NCBI GenBank assembly: GCA_963831005.1
Contig: CAWHOW010000026.1
Span: 1 to 64,000, forward strand
DNA length: 64,000 nt
Direction: 5' to 3'
DNA from: CAWHOW01 sp963831005
GTDB lineage: Bacteria > Bacteroidota > Bacteroidia > Bacteroidales > CG2-30-32-10
Shown one piece after another: positions 25,221 through 34,271 of this stretch; the first letter of the stretch is position 1, and every line of letters starts with the position of its first letter. Below the pieces are notes generated by a model, which had not been told where the DNA came from, made no database searches, and worked only from the letters and a program-made list of their open reading frames with translations. Both the position numbers and the translations under genes were made by a program.

Positions 25221-26573
25221 ATGCTTAAAAAAACTTCAAAAGCCTCTAAAATCAAGAAGATTTTTGTACTTGATACTTCTGTGATACTTTACAATCACAA
25301 CTCCATAAACAGTTTCGACGAGAATGACGTGGCAATTCCAATCACGGTTCTCGAGGAACTTGATAATTTTAAAAAAGGAAATGATACCATTAATTTTGAA
25401 GCCCGCGAATTCATCCGCATCATTGATAAGCTTTCGCTGAACAATACACTGCAAGACTGGGTTCCTCTCGAACAAGCCAAAGGGCAGTTCAGGGTGATTA
25501 TGAACGAAAACGGCAGAAGCGGAAAAGTGGATGCCAATAAAGTTTTTGGTGAAACAAAACCCGACCACCGAATATTAAATGCCGCCCTCACCCTTTCGGA
25601 ACAACATCCCGAGAAGAAAGTAATTCTTGTTAGCAAGGATGTTAACCTCCGGCTTAAAGCCAAGGCGCTTAATTTAACTGCCGAAGATTTTCAAACCGGT
25701 AAGATAAAAGATATTGACCAGTTATATACAGGCAAGTCAACCATTAATGGAATTGATCCTGAACTGGTAGATAAAATTTACAAGGAAGGATTTTGCAGCC
25801 CCGATGAAATAGGCGTTAAATCACCCATTCCAAATCATTATTTCATTTTGAAGAATGATAAAACATCCATTCTTACTTATTATAATGCCATTTTAAACAG
25901 GATAGAACGATTAGAGAAACGTTCGGCTTACCGCATTACGCCAAGAAATGCCGAACAGGTTTTTGCTTTACATGCTATTCTTAATCCGGCCGTAAAGCTT
26001 GTAACCTTGCAGGGAGTGGCAGGCACAGGCAAAACATTACTTGCCCTTGCAGGTTCACTGGAAATGAAAAGAGAGTTTAAACAAATTTATTTGGCACGCC
26101 CCATCGTTCCATTGAGTAATAAGGATATCGGGTATTTGCCCGGTGATATTAAATCAAAGTTGAATCCTTATATGGAGCCACTATGGGACAACTTAAAAAT
26201 GATACAGAACCAATATGGTGAAAAGGATAAGGAGTTCAAGAATATTACCGACCTGCTGGAACATGAAAAGCTCGTTATAACCCCTTTGGCATATATACGC
26301 GGACGAAGTCTTTCGAATATATGTTTTATAGTTGATGAGGCTCAAAACCTTACACCTCACGAAGTGAAAACTATTATTACAAGAGCAGGTGAAAACACGA
26401 AGATTATTTTTACAGGTGATATTTTCCAGATAGATACTCCTTATCTCGACAGCCACAGTAATGGTCTTTCAACGCTTATTGACAGGATAAAACATCATCC
26501 TATCTATGCGCACATCCGTCTTGAAAAAGGTGAACGCAGCGAACTGGCAAATCTTGCAAATACTTTATTATAA
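25221..26573 (+). CDS. PhoH-family protein with N-terminal PIN domain
   Basis: A 450-aa protein. Residues about 12-140 form a PIN nuclease domain (KIFVLDTSVILYNHNSI, ITVLEELDNFKK, ILVSKDVNLRLKA, with the acidic residues). From about 240 to the end comes a PhoH ATPase: Walker A GVAGTGKT near 265-272, RPIVPLSNKDIGYLPGD, and Walker B NICFIVDEAQNL. PIN-PhoH proteins are thought to be RNA helicase-nucleases. Start at the ATG at 25221. It is monocistronic and convergent with the cupin gene, five bases away. Confidence 0.92.
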   Translation: MLKKTSKASKIKKIFVLDTSVILYNHNSINSFDENDVAIPITVLEELDNFKKGNDTINFEAREFIRIIDKLSLNNTLQDWVPLEQAKGQFRVIMNENGRSGKVDANKVFGETKPDHRILNAALTLSEQHPEKKVILVSKDVNLRLKAKALNLTAEDFQTGKIKDIDQLYTGKSTINGIDPELVDKIYKEGFCSPDEIGVKSPIPNHYFILKNDKTSILTYYNAILNRIERLEKRSAYRITPRNAEQVFALHAILNPAVKLVTLQGVAGTGKTLLALAGSLEMKREFKQIYLARPIVPLSNKDIGYLPGDIKSKLNPYMEPLWDNLKMIQNQYGEKDKEFKNITDLLEHEKLVITPLAYIRGRSLSNICFIVDEAQNLTPHEVKTIITRAGENTKIIFTGDIFQIDTPYLDSHSNGLSTLIDRIKHHPIYAHIRLEKGERSELANLANTLL

Positions 26574-26577
26574 ATTT

Positions 26578-26847
26578 CTAGAGGAAATTATAATGCTTGC
26601 GGATAGGTTTCTTAACCTCCCATATACATTTTAACCCTTTCTTAAAGGTAACAAAATCGTCGGGTTTAATGGAATAATCACCTTCATCAGTGTGAACCAC
26701 AAATTCTCCTTCAAGGATAAGGCATTCTTCTTCGCTGTCGTAAAACCAGTCAAACCGCGAAACTTCTTTTGTCCATATTGGCCACGATTTTATTTTTCGT
26801 TTTTCTATTTCAGCTTCTGTAAGTTTTTCAATAATTACTTTTGCCAT
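26578..26847 (-). CDS. Small cupin protein (DUF861/EutQ-like)
   Basis: An 89-aa single-domain cupin. MAKVIIEKLTEAEIEKRKIKSWPIW leads into the barrel strands CLILEGEFVVHTDEGDYSIKPDDFVTFKKGLKCIWEV, matching the short Cupin_3 type. The longer frame from 26871 would overlap its own promoter, so the ATG at 26847 is used. Ligand and reaction are unknown. Confidence 0.8.
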   Translation of the reverse strand: MAKVIIEKLTEAEIEKRKIKSWPIWTKEVSRFDWFYDSEEECLILEGEFVVHTDEGDYSIKPDDFVTFKKGLKCIWEVKKPIRKHYNFL

Positions 26848-26868
26848 ATTATTCTGATTAAATGATTT

Positions 26869-26876
26869 CAAATGTA
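26869..26876 (-). promoter_or_regulatory. -7 promoter element for the cupin gene
   Basis: On the minus strand this reads TACATTTG, an exact TAnnTTTG match. A TTTTTG box lies 22 bases upstream. It rules out the upstream start at 26871. Confidence 0.6.
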
Positions 26877-26880
26877 CTAA

Positions 26881-26897
26881 AAAGATAATTTATCTTT
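26881..26897. promoter_or_regulatory. Perfect palindrome between divergent genes
   Basis: AAAGATAA-T-TTATCTTT (8+1+8) lies exactly between the cupin promoter and the start of the divergent glycosyltransferase gene. It is a candidate operator; the sequence is AT-rich, so chance is possible. Confidence 0.4.
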
Positions 26898-26917
26898 ACA
26901 AAAATGTTATGTAATAC

Positions 26918-28003
26918 TTGGCTGATACTAAAAACATATTGATTTGCCCTCTTGACTGGGGGCTTGGACATGCAAGCCGTTGCGTTCCTATAATCCAAAA
27001 GCTTTTGGATTCAGGGGCAAATGTGATTATTGGGGCGGATGGCAGGCCACTGGCTTTTCTTAAAAAAGAATTTCCCTCACTTCGGTTTATTAATTTCCCT
27101 GGATATAATATAAGCTATCCGTCAAATGGAAGCATGACAATAAAAATGCTTTTTTTATCACCTCGAATTCTGATAGGAATAAGAAGAGAGCATAAACAAG
27201 TTGAAAAGATTATCAAGGAATACAATATTGATATTTTAATTTCGGATAACAGATACGGTGTATGGAGCAAATCCGTTAAATGCATCTTCATCACACATCA
27301 GCTTTCAATTCAGATTCCAAAATGGCTCAATCTATTTAAAAAAAGAATATTTAAAATAAATAAACATTACATTGACAGATTTACTGAATGCTGGGTTCCT
27401 GATCTTAAAAAGGGGCTCAATTTAAGCGGAAGACTTTCGGATAATTATTCTTTGTTTAATAATGTTGTTTTCATTGGGCTTCTTTCCCGCTTTAACAATA
27501 ATAATGATGTTGCGAAACCGGAAAACATTTACGATATTCTTTTTATTATATCCGGGCCAGAACCTCAACGCACCATCTTTGAAGATATCGTGCTTGAACA
27601 GGCTATAAATAACAACTCGTTAAAAATCCTTATTATCCGCGGCATTACTGAATCGGATGAAGTTAAACACATTTCCGAAAATATTACCATGATTAACAAT
27701 TTGGGGACAAATGAACTTATGGATATGATATTAGTTTCTTCGCTTATTATTAGCAGGCCCGGTTATTCAAGCATAATGGATATGGTTACACTTGGTAAAA
27801 ATGCAGTTCTTGTTCCCACGCCCGGGCAAACAGAACAGATATATCTAGCATATCATCTTAAGAAGAAAAGTGCTTTTTGTTATTGTAACCAAAACACATT
27901 CAATATTTCTTCTGCAATTGAAAACTCAAAGTATTACCAGGGAATGATTAATAAAATTAATGCTGATCTTTTAGATGAAAGAATCAAATTATTGTTACGT
28001 TGA
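26918..28003 (+). CDS. GT-B (MurG/UGT-like) glycosyltransferase
   Basis: A 361-aa protein. The N-terminus KNILICPLDWGLGHASRCVP is the glycine-rich acceptor-domain opening of GT-B enzymes. The C-terminal half has NNLGTNELMDMILVSSLIISRPGYSSIMDMVTLGKNAVLVPTPGQTEQIYLA, equivalent to the nucleotide-sugar-binding region of MurG/UGT proteins (GGxxT...P...Q). It starts with TTG at 26918, as no in-frame ATG precedes the conserved part. Sugar and acceptor are unknown. A GtrA-like gene follows, consistent with a cell-surface glycolipid role. Confidence 0.8.
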   Translation: MADTKNILICPLDWGLGHASRCVPIIQKLLDSGANVIIGADGRPLAFLKKEFPSLRFINFPGYNISYPSNGSMTIKMLFLSPRILIGIRREHKQVEKIIKEYNIDILISDNRYGVWSKSVKCIFITHQLSIQIPKWLNLFKKRIFKINKHYIDRFTECWVPDLKKGLNLSGRLSDNYSLFNNVVFIGLLSRFNNNNDVAKPENIYDILFIISGPEPQRTIFEDIVLEQAINNNSLKILIIRGITESDEVKHISENITMINNLGTNELMDMILVSSLIISRPGYSSIMDMVTLGKNAVLVPTPGQTEQIYLAYHLKKKSAFCYCNQNTFNISSAIENSKYYQGMINKINADLLDERIKLLLR

Positions 28004-28065
28004 TTTTTTGCATCTTTGCTGCCTTATTAATAAATTTACTTTATGAGTTTAGAATAATAGTATCT

Positions 28066-28452
28066 ATGTTTATTACAAAAGCTGTTTTCTTAAAATTTAT
28101 TAAATTTGGTATCGTTGGTGCGTCAGGAATGATAGTTGACTTTTCTTTGACTTACCTATTTAAAGAAATACTAAAAGTTCAGAAATATGTGGCAAATGCT
28201 ATAGGCTTTACAGCAGCAGCAACTGTTAACTATATCTTTAACCGGATATGGACATTTCAAAGCACCGACCCTCACGTTACCGTGCAGTTTTTTAAATTCT
28301 TTTTTATTTCAACTGTAGGTTTGGGAATAAATACTCTCATACTTTTCATATTAGTTAGCAAGTTCAAAAAGAACTTTTACCTGTCAAAATTATTTGCAAT
28401 TGGCGTGGTGCTTATTTGGAATTTTACTATCAATCTTTTTTTCACTTTTTAA
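28066..28452 (+). CDS. GtrA-like flippase family membrane protein
   Basis: A 128-aa protein with four predicted transmembrane helices: FIKFGIVGASGMIVDFSLTYLF, NAIGFTAAATVNYIFNRIWTF, FFKFFFISTVGLGINTLILF, LFAIGVVLIWNFTINLFFTF. The NYxxNRxWTF and final WNF motifs define the GtrA family, thought to help move polyprenyl-linked sugars across the membrane. The ATG at 28066 is preferred to a TTG at 28000 that overlaps the previous gene. Confidence 0.88.
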   Translation: MFITKAVFLKFIKFGIVGASGMIVDFSLTYLFKEILKVQKYVANAIGFTAAATVNYIFNRIWTFQSTDPHVTVQFFKFFFISTVGLGINTLILFILVSKFKKNFYLSKLFAIGVVLIWNFTINLFFTF

Positions 28453-28521
28453 ATTTTTAACTACGCTCTCTTTTCGATAAGGAAGGTTCCTTATTTATAA
28501 CCATGGCTTCATTATTTTCAG

Positions 28522-28529
28522 TACCTTTG
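28522..28529 (+). promoter_or_regulatory. -7 promoter element TACCTTTG
   Basis: Exact TAnnTTTG match 36 bases before the TPR gene at 28566. No clear -33 box. Confidence 0.5.
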
Positions 28530-28565
28530 ATGGAAGGATAATTATTTTTTAAAAGAACAAACTTT

Positions 28566-29333
28566 ATGAAAGAAATTAAAAGAACCCGCAAAACTATTCA
28601 TGTAATTATCTCAATCCCTTTAATACTTTCTTTATATTATCTCATTTATTATTCAACTATTGAAAAAGCAAATGCTTCAATTAAACCTAATGGGAAAACC
28701 ATATTTAACACTCCTCCTGATTCGGCTCAAATAAAACTTCAGGCTGCCATTGATTTAGCTAAAACTTCACCAAACGAAAATAATTATATCAATCTGGGTC
28801 TGGCATATTATAACAATGGGAAATATCAAGAATGTATTGATGCTTCAAAAAGGGCACTTACTTTCAATGCCAATAGTTACTATGCTTACAATAACATGTG
28901 TTGCGCATATTCTAAGATTAGCTGGTGGGATGAAGCCGTTGCTGCGGGGGAAAAAACAATTGAAATAAGACCAGGCGACATACTGGCCACAAATAATCTG
29001 AAAGCTGCTACTACCGGCAAAGCCAAACAAGATAAATTCTTATCGGACACAGAAGCACTGTTATCAATACATCCGAATGAGTCAAATTATATAAGAATTG
29101 GGAATACCTATTATGGAGCAAGAAAATATGAAAAGGCCATAAGTGCATATCAGAAAGCAATCAAGTTTAATAGAAATTGCATTACTGCTTATAACAACAT
29201 CTGTTCAGCTTACAATGAACTCGGTAAATGGAAAGAGGCATCAATGTATTGTGAACAAGCGCTTAAAATAGATTCCTCATTTGTTCTGGCAAAGAATAAC
29301 CTGAAAATAGCAAAGAGTAATTTACCAAAGTAA
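28566..29333 (+). CDS. Membrane-anchored TPR protein
   Basis: A 255-aa protein with one N-terminal transmembrane anchor (about 12-29, IHVIISIPLILSLYYLIYY) and two groups of tetratricopeptide repeats: NYINLGLAYYNNGKYQECIDA with NSYYAYNNMCCAYSKISWWDEA, and NYIRIGNTYYGARKYEKAISA with TAYNNICSAYNELGKWKEA. The two halves are internal duplicates. It probably works as a periplasmic protein-protein scaffold; partner unknown. Confidence 0.82.
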   Translation: MKEIKRTRKTIHVIISIPLILSLYYLIYYSTIEKANASIKPNGKTIFNTPPDSAQIKLQAAIDLAKTSPNENNYINLGLAYYNNGKYQECIDASKRALTFNANSYYAYNNMCCAYSKISWWDEAVAAGEKTIEIRPGDILATNNLKAATTGKAKQDKFLSDTEALLSIHPNESNYIRIGNTYYGARKYEKAISAYQKAIKFNRNCITAYNNICSAYNELGKWKEASMYCEQALKIDSSFVLAKNNLKIAKSNLPK

Positions 29334-29822
29334 TTACTTTTTCAATTTATCTGCCTTAAAACTCAATGGAAGCAGGTCTTCTACTTTATCAATAACAAAA
29401 GCCTTACCTTCTTCGCCACTTAAGATTATACGAATAGGTTGTTTTTGTAAATGTTCATATTCGGCCAACACTTGTCGGCAAGCGCCACACGGAGTAACAG
29501 GGCCACAGACTTTAAATTTCTTTGATTTTGCTGAAATGGCAATTGTCTTAATGGCTACACCCGGATATTGTGATGAAGCAGCAAACACAGCCACTCTTTC
29601 GGCGCAAAGCCCTGATGGATATGCTACGTTTTCCTGGTTATTTCCTTTAATACAAACTCCATTTTCGAGCATTACTGCTGCTCCAACATGAAATTCGGAA
29701 TAAGGAGCATAAGCTGTTTCGGCAGCTTTCTTCGCAATTACTATCAACTTTTTATCTGCGGATGGCAGTTCTTCAACAGCATCGTATTCGATAAAAACGG
29801 TTTTCAGTTCACGCTTTTTCAA
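29334..29822 (-). CDS. cdd: Cytidine deaminase
   Basis: A 162-aa cytidine deaminase converting cytidine/deoxycytidine to uridine/deoxyuridine in pyrimidine salvage. Zinc-site motifs are complete: CAERVAVFAA with the catalytic Glu, and PCGACRQVLAEY with two Cys ligands. The substrate-binding AYAPYSEFHVGAAVMLENG is near the N-terminus. The start is a TTG at 29822; the -7 box just upstream supports it. It is convergent with the TPR gene, one base apart. Confidence 0.94.
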   Translation of the reverse strand: MKKRELKTVFIEYDAVEELPSADKKLIVIAKKAAETAYAPYSEFHVGAAVMLENGVCIKGNNQENVAYPSGLCAERVAVFAASSQYPGVAIKTIAISAKSKKFKVCGPVTPCGACRQVLAEYEHLQKQPIRIILSGEEGKAFVIDKVEDLLPLSFKADKLKK

Positions 29823-29841
29823 AATAATTAGAATTGGGTTG

Positions 29842-29849
29842 CAAAATTA
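29842..29849 (-). promoter_or_regulatory. -7 promoter element for cdd
   Basis: Minus-strand TAATTTTG, an exact TAnnTTTG match about 20 bases before the TTG start of cdd. Confidence 0.5.
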
Positions 29850-29876
29850 TAATTTATCTGCAAAAACTATTTGAAT

Positions 29877-30344
29877 TTAATTACAATAATCTTTGATGTA
29901 TTCGTTAGCTGAGTTAGTGCCCAAGTCGCTTGCTTTATGCCAGTCGGTACAAGCTCCCTCGTCGTCACTAAGGCTCTTCTTTGCAATACCGCGGTAAAAA
30001 TATGCAAGTCCATGTTTTGAATTAATCTCAATTGATTTGTCGAAATCAGTTATTGCCCCTTTGTAATTGTTGAGTTGAGCTTTTGCGGCGCCACGGTATA
30101 AGTATGCCATTCCATACTTTGGTTCTAATTCAATAGCAGCATTATAATCGGTAATTGCATCGGCAAATTTCTTCTGGCTGGCTTTCATATTGCCGCTGTT
30201 CACCAAATCTTCGGCTTCCTGCTGTGCCTGATCTTCGGCTTGCTGTGCCTGGATAAAAGTGCAGGTGAAGCAAAGGAACATAAATAGTATGAGTTTATTT
30301 AAAACCAAACCTGCCGATTTAATAAAATACCTGAATAAAGTCAT
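29877..30344 (-). CDS. Secreted or periplasmic TPR protein
   Basis: A 155-aa protein with a long signal peptide (MTLFRYFIKSAGLVLNKL.. ending near TFIQAQ), then Gln-rich spacer and about three TPRs: KKFADAITDYNAAIELEPKYG, NNYKGAITDFDKSIEINSKHG, and the closing DEGACTDWHKASDLG. The pattern AYLYRGAAK / AYFYRGIAK is a common Bacteroidota TPR variant. The start is at an in-frame ATG (30344), four codons inside the longest frame. Confidence 0.8.
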   Translation of the reverse strand: MTLFRYFIKSAGLVLNKLILFMFLCFTCTFIQAQQAEDQAQQEAEDLVNSGNMKASQKKFADAITDYNAAIELEPKYGMAYLYRGAAKAQLNNYKGAITDFDKSIEINSKHGLAYFYRGIAKKSLSDDEGACTDWHKASDLGTNSANEYIKDYCN

Positions 30345-30524
30345 GCAAATATACAAAGACTAAATGAAATACAATTAACTTGTTAAGGCTTTTACAATAT
30401 GTTTAGTGTGTATTATGATTGGAAAAGATGATATTGTATTACGAGTTGGTACAAGCCTTTATAAGTGACATACTCAAACACCTTGTAGTAACTACTATTT
30501 TATTGCAAAGAAAGCCATTGGCAC

Positions 30525-30557
30525 AAAAAAAAGCAGGAGAATTTCCCCTGCTTTTTT
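30525..30557. terminator. Bidirectional rho-independent terminator
   Basis: A-run plus GCAGG (30533-30537) pairs with CCTGC (30547-30551) plus a T-run. It serves the minus-strand surface-protein gene ending at 30576. The rest of the gap back to 30345 shows nothing recognised. Confidence 0.85.
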
Positions 30558-30575
30558 AAGTACAATAATTTTGAA

Positions 30576-32543
30576 TTACTGCTTCTTTGATGCTTTAATT
30601 TCAGCTTTCAGGCTTTCAATTTCAGCTTTCAGGCTTTCTATATCAACTTGCTGTGCTTTAACAATTTCATTAGTGCTTTGCTGTTGAACATCCAATGCTT
30701 TTATTCCGGCAAGCATCAATCCGCTCATATCGGCAAGTGACATACCAAGATGTTGTTCTTTAGATTTTCCGCTTAGATCATTGTTCATTTTCACTGAAAC
30801 TTCGTTGGGAAGTGATTGAGCTGAAACGCCAATATGCAAATAAGGGCGGTATGCTTTTGAAGGATCACCTTCAGTAGCGCTTTCAGAAAGATAACGGAAA
30901 CGTATAGATTTAATATCCCTGATCTGACCCAAACAGCTTGCGAAATCATCATTATTAAGATATTCGACATCTTTTTTCACTGACAGGTCGCTCGATACAT
31001 TGAAAGCAGAAGCGTCTACTGCTGTAAATGCTCCCGCAAAGGTTCCAACTTCTAATGCATTAAAAGTGGTTCCAAGAAGCTGTACTCCTGTAGGCCCTGA
31101 TGATGTATTTCTTAGATTCAAGCTTACATAGCTCATGCGCGGTGTAATCAAAATTAGCTACGACCTGATCGGCAGAAACTACATTCAATTGGCTTGAAGG
31201 AGTAGTTGTTCCAATACCAACATTGCCGGTTGAATCTATGGCAAACCTTGCAGCACCTGCTGTTTCATCCCATATAGCAAAATTACCCTTGCCAACGCCT
31301 GCTGTACCGCTACCTGCATCCATCCAATATGTTCTTCCGCCGCTTCCTGTATTCTTTAATGCAAATGCAGCATCATTACCGCTACTTGTAATTCTGGCAG
31401 CTGAATTACTTAGCACTCCGGCATTAATATCTAACAGTTTTCCCGGGACGTTTGTTCCAATACCGAGCATTCCTGTATTTACAATTACATTACCTGCATC
31501 AAACCATCCTGCATAATTGGTAGTTCCGCCTGTTGCAGTAGCAAACAAGCCGTAATTTGTACCTGATGCAACAGATGAAGAGCCATAAACTCCAATGCTA
31601 TTTCCACCTAGGTAGCCATAACTCAAAGGAGAAGCTAATGATGGACCGTATGAACCATAAACACCAAAGTCGTAAGCACTATTATAATAAGTATGTCCTC
31701 TAACACCCATATCTCCGATATTATTATATACACCTAATTGCCCCAGCGCATATATATTTCCACCTGGCTTTCCGTAGCGTTGTCATATGCTGTTACCGCA
31801 CTTGAATAAGGACCCATGTCAGAGTTTGAATAAACTTGCACGTTACCAGTAGAATCACCTGTCGGCGTGGTATTCCAGATTTCAAGCATGTGGGTGGGCT
31901 TGGTTGTATTGATACCTATATTTGTTCCTGAATTATATAATAAACTATCGGCAACCCATGTTGTACCGTTATTATAAACAGTTTCTCCAGTTGAGCCCGT
32001 CATTCCAAAAGTACCTGTTGCACCTGTTACTCCAGTTGCACCCATTGCTCCTGGTGCTCCTGATATGCCTGATGGTCCGGTTGCTCCAGCGGGTCCTGTT
32101 GGACCTGTTGCACCTGTTATTCCGCTGGTACCTGCATTATTTGCATACATAGCATAAGGTACAGATAATAACTGTGAAGCACCCATAGATGCATAACTTG
32201 TACCTCCTGTGGGATCCAGCAATACTTCTAACCAATAGTCGCCGGAACTCCAAACGATAGTATTAAAAGAACCTGTCATTACTGTTCCCTGACCTATTGC
32301 TATGGTAAATAAACCAAATTGGTTGGTTGTAGTAGCAAATGTTTCCGCATATACAACCGTACCCGCTGAAGAAGTTTGGTGTATGTTAATTTTTACTCCA
32401 ACCAGATGACTGGCAATAAGAACGCCTGAACTGTTCCTGGCTACCGCCTGGTAATTAAATCCTTCAGGTGATTGTGCGCTTAACTGGCTTACAAATAAAA
32501 GCATCAGCATGGCACTTAATAATGTTTTGATTCTACTTTTCAT
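30576..32543 (-). pseudogene. Collagen-like/S74 surface protein gene broken by two frameshifts
   Basis: Three consecutive open frames together make one protein of about 650 residues. Part 1 (32543-31734) has a signal peptide, a conserved domain opening SPEGFNYQAVARNSSGVLI and a Gly-X-Y collagen-like stretch of about 35 residues (GATGPTGPAGATGPSG). Part 2 (frame of 31710-31060) has GIGTTTPSSQLNVVSAD-type repeats. Part 3 (from about 31151) holds a peptidase S74 domain (SDLSVKKDVEYLNNDDF) and a coiled-coil end (IESLKAEIESLKAEIKASKKQ pattern). Frame changes lie near 31760-31775 (one base missing) and 31136-31140 (one base extra); they compensate. Either a decayed gene, phase variation, or assembly errors. 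No T9SS sorting domain. Confidence 0.8.
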
Positions 32544-32567
32544 GATTGTTAAATTTTGGGTTTATAA

Positions 32568-33086
32568 TTAATATACTAAATTTATTTTATGATAACTTAT
32601 ACTTTTTTCGCCTTTTGCATTGGTTGAAGCAAGCTCCAGTATGTACATTCCCTGGCTGAAACTGCTCAGGTCGAAATCAACTGTATTTAAGCCGACAGCT
32701 TGTGAAAGTTGTTTTTCAACAACCACCTGCCCTGCCAGGTTATAGATCCTGATGCTTGATTCCGAATTGTCATCGCCGGTAAAGCTTAAAACAAAACTCC
32801 CGTTTGTGGGGTTTGGATAAACCAAAATGTCGTTAGTGGCAACAGGTATTTCGTTAATACCTACAGTTACCACTTCAGGCTGCTGAAAGCCTTGTGTAAG
32901 GTAATTACTTCCATCCGTAAACGTTTGCACCATGGTCATTTCGGCCACTGTAGCCGAAAGCTCGGCGCTGCCCGATGTGAAAAATCCTCCCGAAGAAGAA
33001 ATTACCGTGGGCGACAGTGTTTGCGATTGCGCCGAAAAGCCCAACAATCCTAACACTGCAACTAAAATTAAAAATCTACTTTTCAT
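32568..33086 (-). CDS. Small T9SS type A sorting-domain protein
   Basis: A 172-aa protein: signal peptide (MKSRFLILVAVLGLLGFSAQSQ), a short domain with VISSSGGFFTSGSAELSATVAEMT and YLTQGFQQPE, then the T9SS sorting domain ILVYPNPTNGSFVLSFTG to YHKINLVY. Most of the protein is export signal. It precedes the collagen-like/S74 gene by 24 bases, so the pair is likely one transcript. Such small partners often sit beside S74 proteins in this phylum, but their role is not known. Confidence 0.85.
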   Translation of the reverse strand: MKSRFLILVAVLGLLGFSAQSQTLSPTVISSSGGFFTSGSAELSATVAEMTMVQTFTDGSNYLTQGFQQPEVVTVGINEIPVATNDILVYPNPTNGSFVLSFTGDDNSESSIRIYNLAGQVVVEKQLSQAVGLNTVDFDLSSFSQGMYILELASTNAKGEKSISYHKINLVY

Positions 33087-33140
33087 AATTGATTGTTTTG
33101 TTATTACTATTTTGAATTAATTTTTAGTAGTAAGATTTGG

Positions 33141-33148
33141 CAAAACTA
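33141..33148 (-). promoter_or_regulatory. -7 promoter element for the 33086 gene
   Basis: Minus-strand TAGTTTTG, an exact TAnnTTTG match about 55 bases before the ATG at 33086. Confidence 0.5.
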
Positions 33149-33220
33149 AAATAAATTTTCATATATCTATAATAAGTTATTATTAATTTTTTTATTTCCT
33201 TGTTAAATTTTTAATAACTC

Positions 33221-33396
33221 ATGTTACGCAGAAACACATTTTAATTTTTAACCGCTGAGTTCGCTGAGGTTTTACACAGAGAACCGCTGAGTTAATACTA
33301 ATTTATCTATTTTCGTTTTTCTGTCATTATATTTCTCTGCGTATCTCTGCGATTAATTTTCTCTGTGGACTCTGCGGTTATTTTATTGCGTAACAT
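33221..33396. repeat. 176-bp GCAGAG/CGCTGAG element, copy 1
   Basis: Ends are perfect inverted repeats ATGTTACGCA (33221-33230) and TGCGTAACAT (33387-33396). Inside, AACCGCTGAGTTCGCTGAGG faces CTCTGTGGACTCTGCGGTTA, so most of the element is a loose palindrome. It is nearly identical to copy 2; similarity continues some bases beyond both ends. Confidence 0.85.
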
Positions 33397-33449
33397 CAGT
33401 TAATAAAACAATTCGGTCTGTGCATTTTTAATATTTTGAATAATAACTC

Positions 33450-33625
33450 ATGTTACGTAGAAACACATTTTAATTTTTAACCGCTGAGTTCGCTGAGGTT
33501 TTACGCAGAGAACCGCTGAGTTAATACTTATTTATCTAATTTCGTTTTCTGTCATTATATTTCTCTGCGTATCTCTGCGATTAATTTTCTCTGTGGTCTC
33601 TGCGGTTATTTTGTTTGCGTACCAT
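33450..33625. repeat. 176-bp GCAGAG/CGCTGAG element, copy 2
   Basis: Same length and layout as copy 1, offset 229 bp, with a few substitutions and small indels. The ends here are ATGTTACGTA and TGCGTACCAT, so the terminal pairing has decayed. Direct orientation with copy 1. Confidence 0.85.
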
Positions 33626-33810
33626 CAGATAATAATTCATTATTAAAAGTGAGTAAAGTGGGAATTGCATTTTAGATTGATGATTTTAGATTTAAGAGTT
33701 ACGATTTCAGAATTACTATTATACCTTATACCTTTATACCCCATACCTTATTATATATGATTTAGGAATTTGTATATAAGATTTCAGAAGTACAAGGCTT
33801 CATTCGGCAA

Positions 33811-33880
33811 ATCCGAGACCGGATTCGGGAAGTCAGACATCAGACTCGGGAAGTCAGACATCAGACTCGGGAAGTCAGAC
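33811..33880. repeat. 21-bp tandem array, left part
   Basis: GGGAAGTCAGACATCAGACT-type units with GGG at 33827, 33848 and 33869, exactly 21 bp apart. The array continues after the IS3-family element at 35449 in the same phase once one copy of the GAC target duplication is removed. Confidence 0.9.
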
Positions 33881-33938
33881 TGTCTTGTCCTGAAATAGGT
33901 TTACACAAAAATGTAAATTTACATCAGACAAAACAGAT

Positions 33939-34271
33939 ATGATAAAAGAAAAAGAAAAAATCATTGCTGAGTATTTAGCCGGAGGCATTAGCTACCGCCA
34001 ATTACAAGCAAAGTATGGATTTGACTTCAGAACCATACATGGTTGGGTTCAACAGTTCAGAGGACGATACACTACTTCAAATAAGCCAGCCAAATCAAAA
34101 ATAGCAAAACAAAATCAGCCAACAGAGGCACTTTCCAAAGAAGTAAAATTGCTGCAAGCTGAACTCCGAAGATTACAATTGCACAACGAATTACTTGAAG
34201 CCATGATAGATATTGGTAAAGACCAATTCGGGATAGATTTGCGAAAAAAATCTGGCACCAAGCAATCATGA
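33939..34271 (+). CDS. IS3-family transposase OrfA (helix-turn-helix)
   Basis: A 110-aa protein with a helix-turn-helix (IIAEYLAGGISYRQLQAKYG, FDFRTIHGWVQQF) and a leucine-zipper-like helix (ALSKEVKLLQAELRRLQLHNELLEAMIDI). It binds the element ends. Near its 3' end, A AAA AAA (34244-34250) is in the right phase for a -1 slip into orfB, which would give the OrfAB transposase; the orfB frame is open from there to its ATG. Confidence 0.9.
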   Translation: MIKEKEKIIAEYLAGGISYRQLQAKYGFDFRTIHGWVQQFRGRYTTSNKPAKSKIAKQNQPTEALSKEVKLLQAELRRLQLHNELLEAMIDIGKDQFGIDLRKKSGTKQS

